Shown in pieces: positions 4,680 to 6,421 of a DNA stretch of 6,421 bases; positions within the stretch are counted from its first letter, which is position 1; each line of letters opens with the position of its first letter. Origin of the DNA: Planctomycetota bacterium (GTDB lineage: Bacteria; Planctomycetota; PUPC01; JABMSA01); contig JABMSA010000249.1 of the NCBI GenBank assembly GCA_013202185.1, forward strand, positions 1 to 6,421, written 5' to 3'. The notes under the pieces are model-generated. The model worked only from the letters and a program-made list of their open reading frames with translations, did not search any database and was not told where the DNA came from. Both the position numbers and the translations under genes were made by a program.

Positions 4680-6089
4680 TCACGGGAACGTCAGCTTCAG
4701 AACAAAGGCCTCCCATTTTTTCTTGAAGGCTTTCATGTCCTTCTCGCCGAGTACCTTCTTGAGGGTCTCGAAGCCGGTGGGGTCGTCCTTGGGGTTCTTG
4801 TGGAAGGCATGGTAAAACTTGATCAGCAGGCCCTTCTGCTGGAGGTAGTAGCAGAGGTAGCGCGACTGGCTGTAGTTGGTGCCCTTGTCGCGGTTGTAGA
4901 ATTGATGGTCGCTCATGGCGGCCAGATCTTTGAACGGCGGCACATTCCCGGCTTTGATTGCCTCTTGCAGGCCCGCCAGCCGCCAGTTGGTGAGGCCGAC
5001 GATGCGGCCGTTCTCTTCGCCGGCTTGCTCGTACAGCGATCCCATCCCCTCGTTGAGCCACGCCGGGCAGTCGGGAAAGTTCGACCGCATGAACGGATGC
5101 ACAATCTCGTGCACCAGCGTGCCGCCGCCCGTGCCGATGTTCATGATGAGCGCGCCGTGCTCGCGCGAATAATATCCGAACGGCGTCGACGGTGTGTCGC
5201 CGAAAATCTCCTTCGTGTGCTTGCGGTAGCTCTTCTTGTCCTTGAACAGCCACACGTCGAGGATCTCGTCCGGATCCTTCGGGAAGAAGCTTTTCTTCAG
5301 TTTGTCAACCGCCCACTTCACGGTTTGCCGTGCGCGCCTCCGGACCATCGCTGGCTTTTCGTCGCCCATCACTACGAACGGCGGCGCGAGGACCACCGCA
5401 AAATCCTTTCCGGGGATCTTCTTGTTGAGCTGCATCATGTGCTGGGCGAAGTCGGCGGGTGCGAATCCGTCGGCCGGTCGCGGCTTCTCGATCTTGTCGG
5501 GCTCGAGCCTCAGGCGTATGATCGTCCATGATTTCGTGTCGTATTTCAGCGGCCACAGCTCGAGCAACTTCGCCTTCTTCATTCGCCTGTATGCTCCGGC
5601 CGCTTCCGCAGGCTCGTGGTAGATCACCTCGTCGGTGGCGGCGTCGTAGCCGAGTATCAGCCTGAAGTGCTCGGTGGTGCGGGGCTGGTCGCTGTAGCGC
5701 ATGCATATGATGGACGGCACCCCGTCGAGCAGGTCGGCGTGAAGTGCTTTCCAGTGTGCTTCCATCTGTGCGGCGTTGTCGGCCTTTGCCGTGTACCACA
5801 CGTTGCCGGTCTTGAATCCGATGCCCTTGAGGGCGCGTGCCAGTTCCTTCGTGTGGCAGCCTCTTGCCATGAGCGGGTAAAGCTCCGACCGATTGAAAAC
5901 ATAATCCTGATCCATCTTGTGGCCGAGCTTGCGCAAATACATCTCGGCGCATGCCTCGCCGCAGAAGTCGGGCTTCTGCTTCACGTGCGGCACGTCTTTG
6001 ATCAGCACATTCTCGTAGGCGGCGCATGTGGCTGCTTTCTGGCAGATGCACGCGGCGAGAAACAGCGAAAAGAGGGCAGTGGTCTTCAT
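4680..6089 (-). CDS. Exported two-domain protein: C39-like papain-fold domain plus HEXXH gluzincin metalloprotease domain
   Basis: The 469-residue product begins with an export signal: Lys at 2, then a hydrophobic stretch. LAAC (11-14) fits a lipobox, and cleavage near T-C-A-A (21-24) is an alternative. Residues about 30-190 look like a C39-type cysteine peptidase, with Q38, CGEAC and probable nucleophile C43, then HFRLILGYD with H141. The usual Asp-Pro is replaced by E159-P160. Residues about 225-469 resemble a DUF1570/peptidase MA-like gluzincin: zinc motif HEIVH at 327-331 with probable third ligand E347 in WLNEGMGSLYE. Substrates are unknown. The start at 6089 is preferred because GGGAG (6096-6100) lies 6 bases upstream; the in-frame ATG at 6116 would sit almost at the predicted transcription start. 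No terminator follows before the small-gene promoter, so read-through to the hairpin at 4394-4430 is possible. Domains are seen by motif only, and proteolytic activity is inferred. Confidence 0.85.
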   Translation of the reverse strand: MKTTALFSLFLAACICQKAATCAAYENVLIKDVPHVKQKPDFCGEACAEMYLRKLGHKMDQDYVFNRSELYPLMARGCHTKELARALKGIGFKTGNVWYTAKADNAAQMEAHWKALHADLLDGVPSIICMRYSDQPRTTEHFRLILGYDAATDEVIYHEPAEAAGAYRRMKKAKLLELWPLKYDTKSWTIIRLRLEPDKIEKPRPADGFAPADFAQHMMQLNKKIPGKDFAVVLAPPFVVMGDEKPAMVRRRARQTVKWAVDKLKKSFFPKDPDEILDVWLFKDKKSYRKHTKEIFGDTPSTPFGYYSREHGALIMNIGTGGGTLVHEIVHPFMRSNFPDCPAWLNEGMGSLYEQAGEENGRIVGLTNWRLAGLQEAIKAGNVPPFKDLAAMSDHQFYNRDKGTNYSQSRYLCYYLQQKGLLIKFYHAFHKNPKDDPTGFETLKKVLGEKDMKAFKKKWEAFVLKLTFP

Positions 6090-6127
6090 TGTCTTCTCCC
6101 GGCGGATGCTGTGCATGATTCTCTCTC

Positions 6128-6179
6128 TATATAATTAGACGCTTCCACGGCGAAACGTTTGTAACAATTTTGTAACGTT
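6128..6179 (-). promoter_or_regulatory. Promoter region of the peptidase gene with tandem direct-repeat operator
   Basis: An AT-rich island interrupts the GC-rich surroundings. On the - strand a weak -10 (TATATA, 6128-6133) would place the start near 6121, about 32 bases before the preferred ATG. No good -35 is present at 6151-6156. Just upstream are two exact copies of GTTACAAA (6169-6176 and 6158-6165), 11 bp apart, flanked by AACGTT at both ends (6154-6159, 6174-6179). Direct repeats with a one-turn period next to a poor -35 are typical of OmpR/PhoB-family activator sites. The regulator is not identifiable. Confidence 0.5.
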
Positions 6180-6180
6180 C

Positions 6181-6403
6181 CCAAAGTAGTTGGCGCTGCC
6201 ACGGGCATTGACCTAAAGGCGTCGGTCTGCGCAGGGGCAGCGCTGAGCGAGATATTGAGCGAATTGCCTGCCCTCTGCATCCAAACACAGGAACCAAACA
6301 ACAGCAGGCGGACCCCAACACGCCCCGCCCTAAAGAACGGATCGACGACCCGCCGTCGCCATCAGCCTCTGCCAAGGCTATGGCGGGCAGGCGACGAGTG
6401 ACG
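6181..6403. other. Gene-free region with inverted repeats
   Basis: No convincing gene, tRNA or promoter is seen. Open frames here look non-coding. Two foldable segments stand out. GCGCTGCC (6193-6200) pairs with GGCAGCGC (6236-6243), with an inner GACC/GGTC (6210-6213, 6224-6227). CGTCGCC (6354-6360) pairs with GGCGACG (6390-6396), enclosing AGCCT/AGGCT (6364-6368, 6375-6379). They could be leader or terminator structures, but no T-run follows either, and short stems are common in GC-rich DNA. Confidence 0.35.
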
Positions 6404-6421
6404 ATGCCCATCTCCGAATAC
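6404..6421 (+). CDS. Possible start of a gene running off the right edge (FmdB-like zinc ribbon?)
   Basis: The last six codons read Met-Pro-Ile-Ser-Glu-Tyr with no stop before the window ends. FmdB-family zinc-ribbon proteins characteristically begin Met-Pro-x-Tyr-x-Tyr, so this is a suggestive partial match, with Ser where Tyr is usual. An in-frame ATG at 6380 would extend it by eight residues. No good Shine-Dalgarno site is seen before 6404. Six codons cannot establish identity. Confidence 0.2.

Noticed and set aside
4800..5531. 243-codon + strand open frame antisense to the peptidase
   Set aside because: It is a shadow of the minus-strand gene, which has intact motifs and a signal peptide.
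6090..6116. Peptidase start at 6116
   Set aside because: It has only a GA-rich weak site and would lie a few bases from the predicted transcription start; kept as an alternative, not preferred.
6127..6411. 94-codon minus-strand open frame in the right region
   Set aside because: It shows no Shine-Dalgarno site or family pattern, and it overlaps the peptidase promoter and the direct repeats.
1..6421. tRNA, rRNA, CRISPR array or insertion sequence
   Set aside because: No T-loop motif, rRNA-like block, regularly spaced repeats or transposase ORF with terminal repeats was seen on either strand.

Overview
This is a GC-rich bacterial window. A tight housekeeping operon lies on the + strand, and a small, mostly secreted or ribosome-related unit lies on the - strand. 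Sigma70-type promoters, strong Shine-Dalgarno sites, a secreted HEAT-repeat protein, a secreted C39/gluzincin double-peptidase-like protein and dnaJ-grpE-yacG-der linkage suggest an environmental Gram-negative. The flavour is Planctomycetota or a related PVC-type lineage, but no rRNA is present and this placement is only a weak inference.

Left part (1-986): a short 8-bp tandem repeat and a weak terminator-like hairpin at the edge are followed by a near-consensus promoter (60-88). A ~140-nt leader then precedes a secreted 250-residue HEAT-repeat protein. After a 75-nt gap comes the core operon (1062-4364): dnaJ, grpE, yacG and der. The intergenic gaps are 12 and 13 nt, and yacG and der share a 4-nt ATGA overlap. 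The operon combines two Hsp70 co-chaperones (dnaK itself is not here), a zinc-finger gyrase inhibitor and the double-GTPase ribosome assembly factor. No CIRCE element was found.

Middle (4365-4679): this apparently empty gap between der and the convergent peptidase gene holds a complete, very compact minus-strand transcription unit. A sigma70 promoter (17-nt spacer), a Shine-Dalgarno site, a 32-codon very basic ORF (4451-4549) and a perfect 11-bp terminator hairpin with an 8-T tract follow one another. The peptide has no acidic residues and contains S-K-A-N-H-G followed by a proline, which resembles the tiny large-subunit ribosomal protein bL37 described from mycobacterial ribosomes. A gene of this size is easily missed by annotation, and it is the most interesting item in the window.

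Right part (4680-6421): a minus-strand gene encodes an exported protein with an N-terminal C39-like papain-fold domain and a C-terminal HEXXH gluzincin domain. Its promoter region carries two exact 8-bp direct repeats 11 bp apart, as expected for a response-regulator operator. The last ~240 bases contain no complete gene, only some inverted repeats. The final 18 bases may be the start of a + strand gene that runs off the window.
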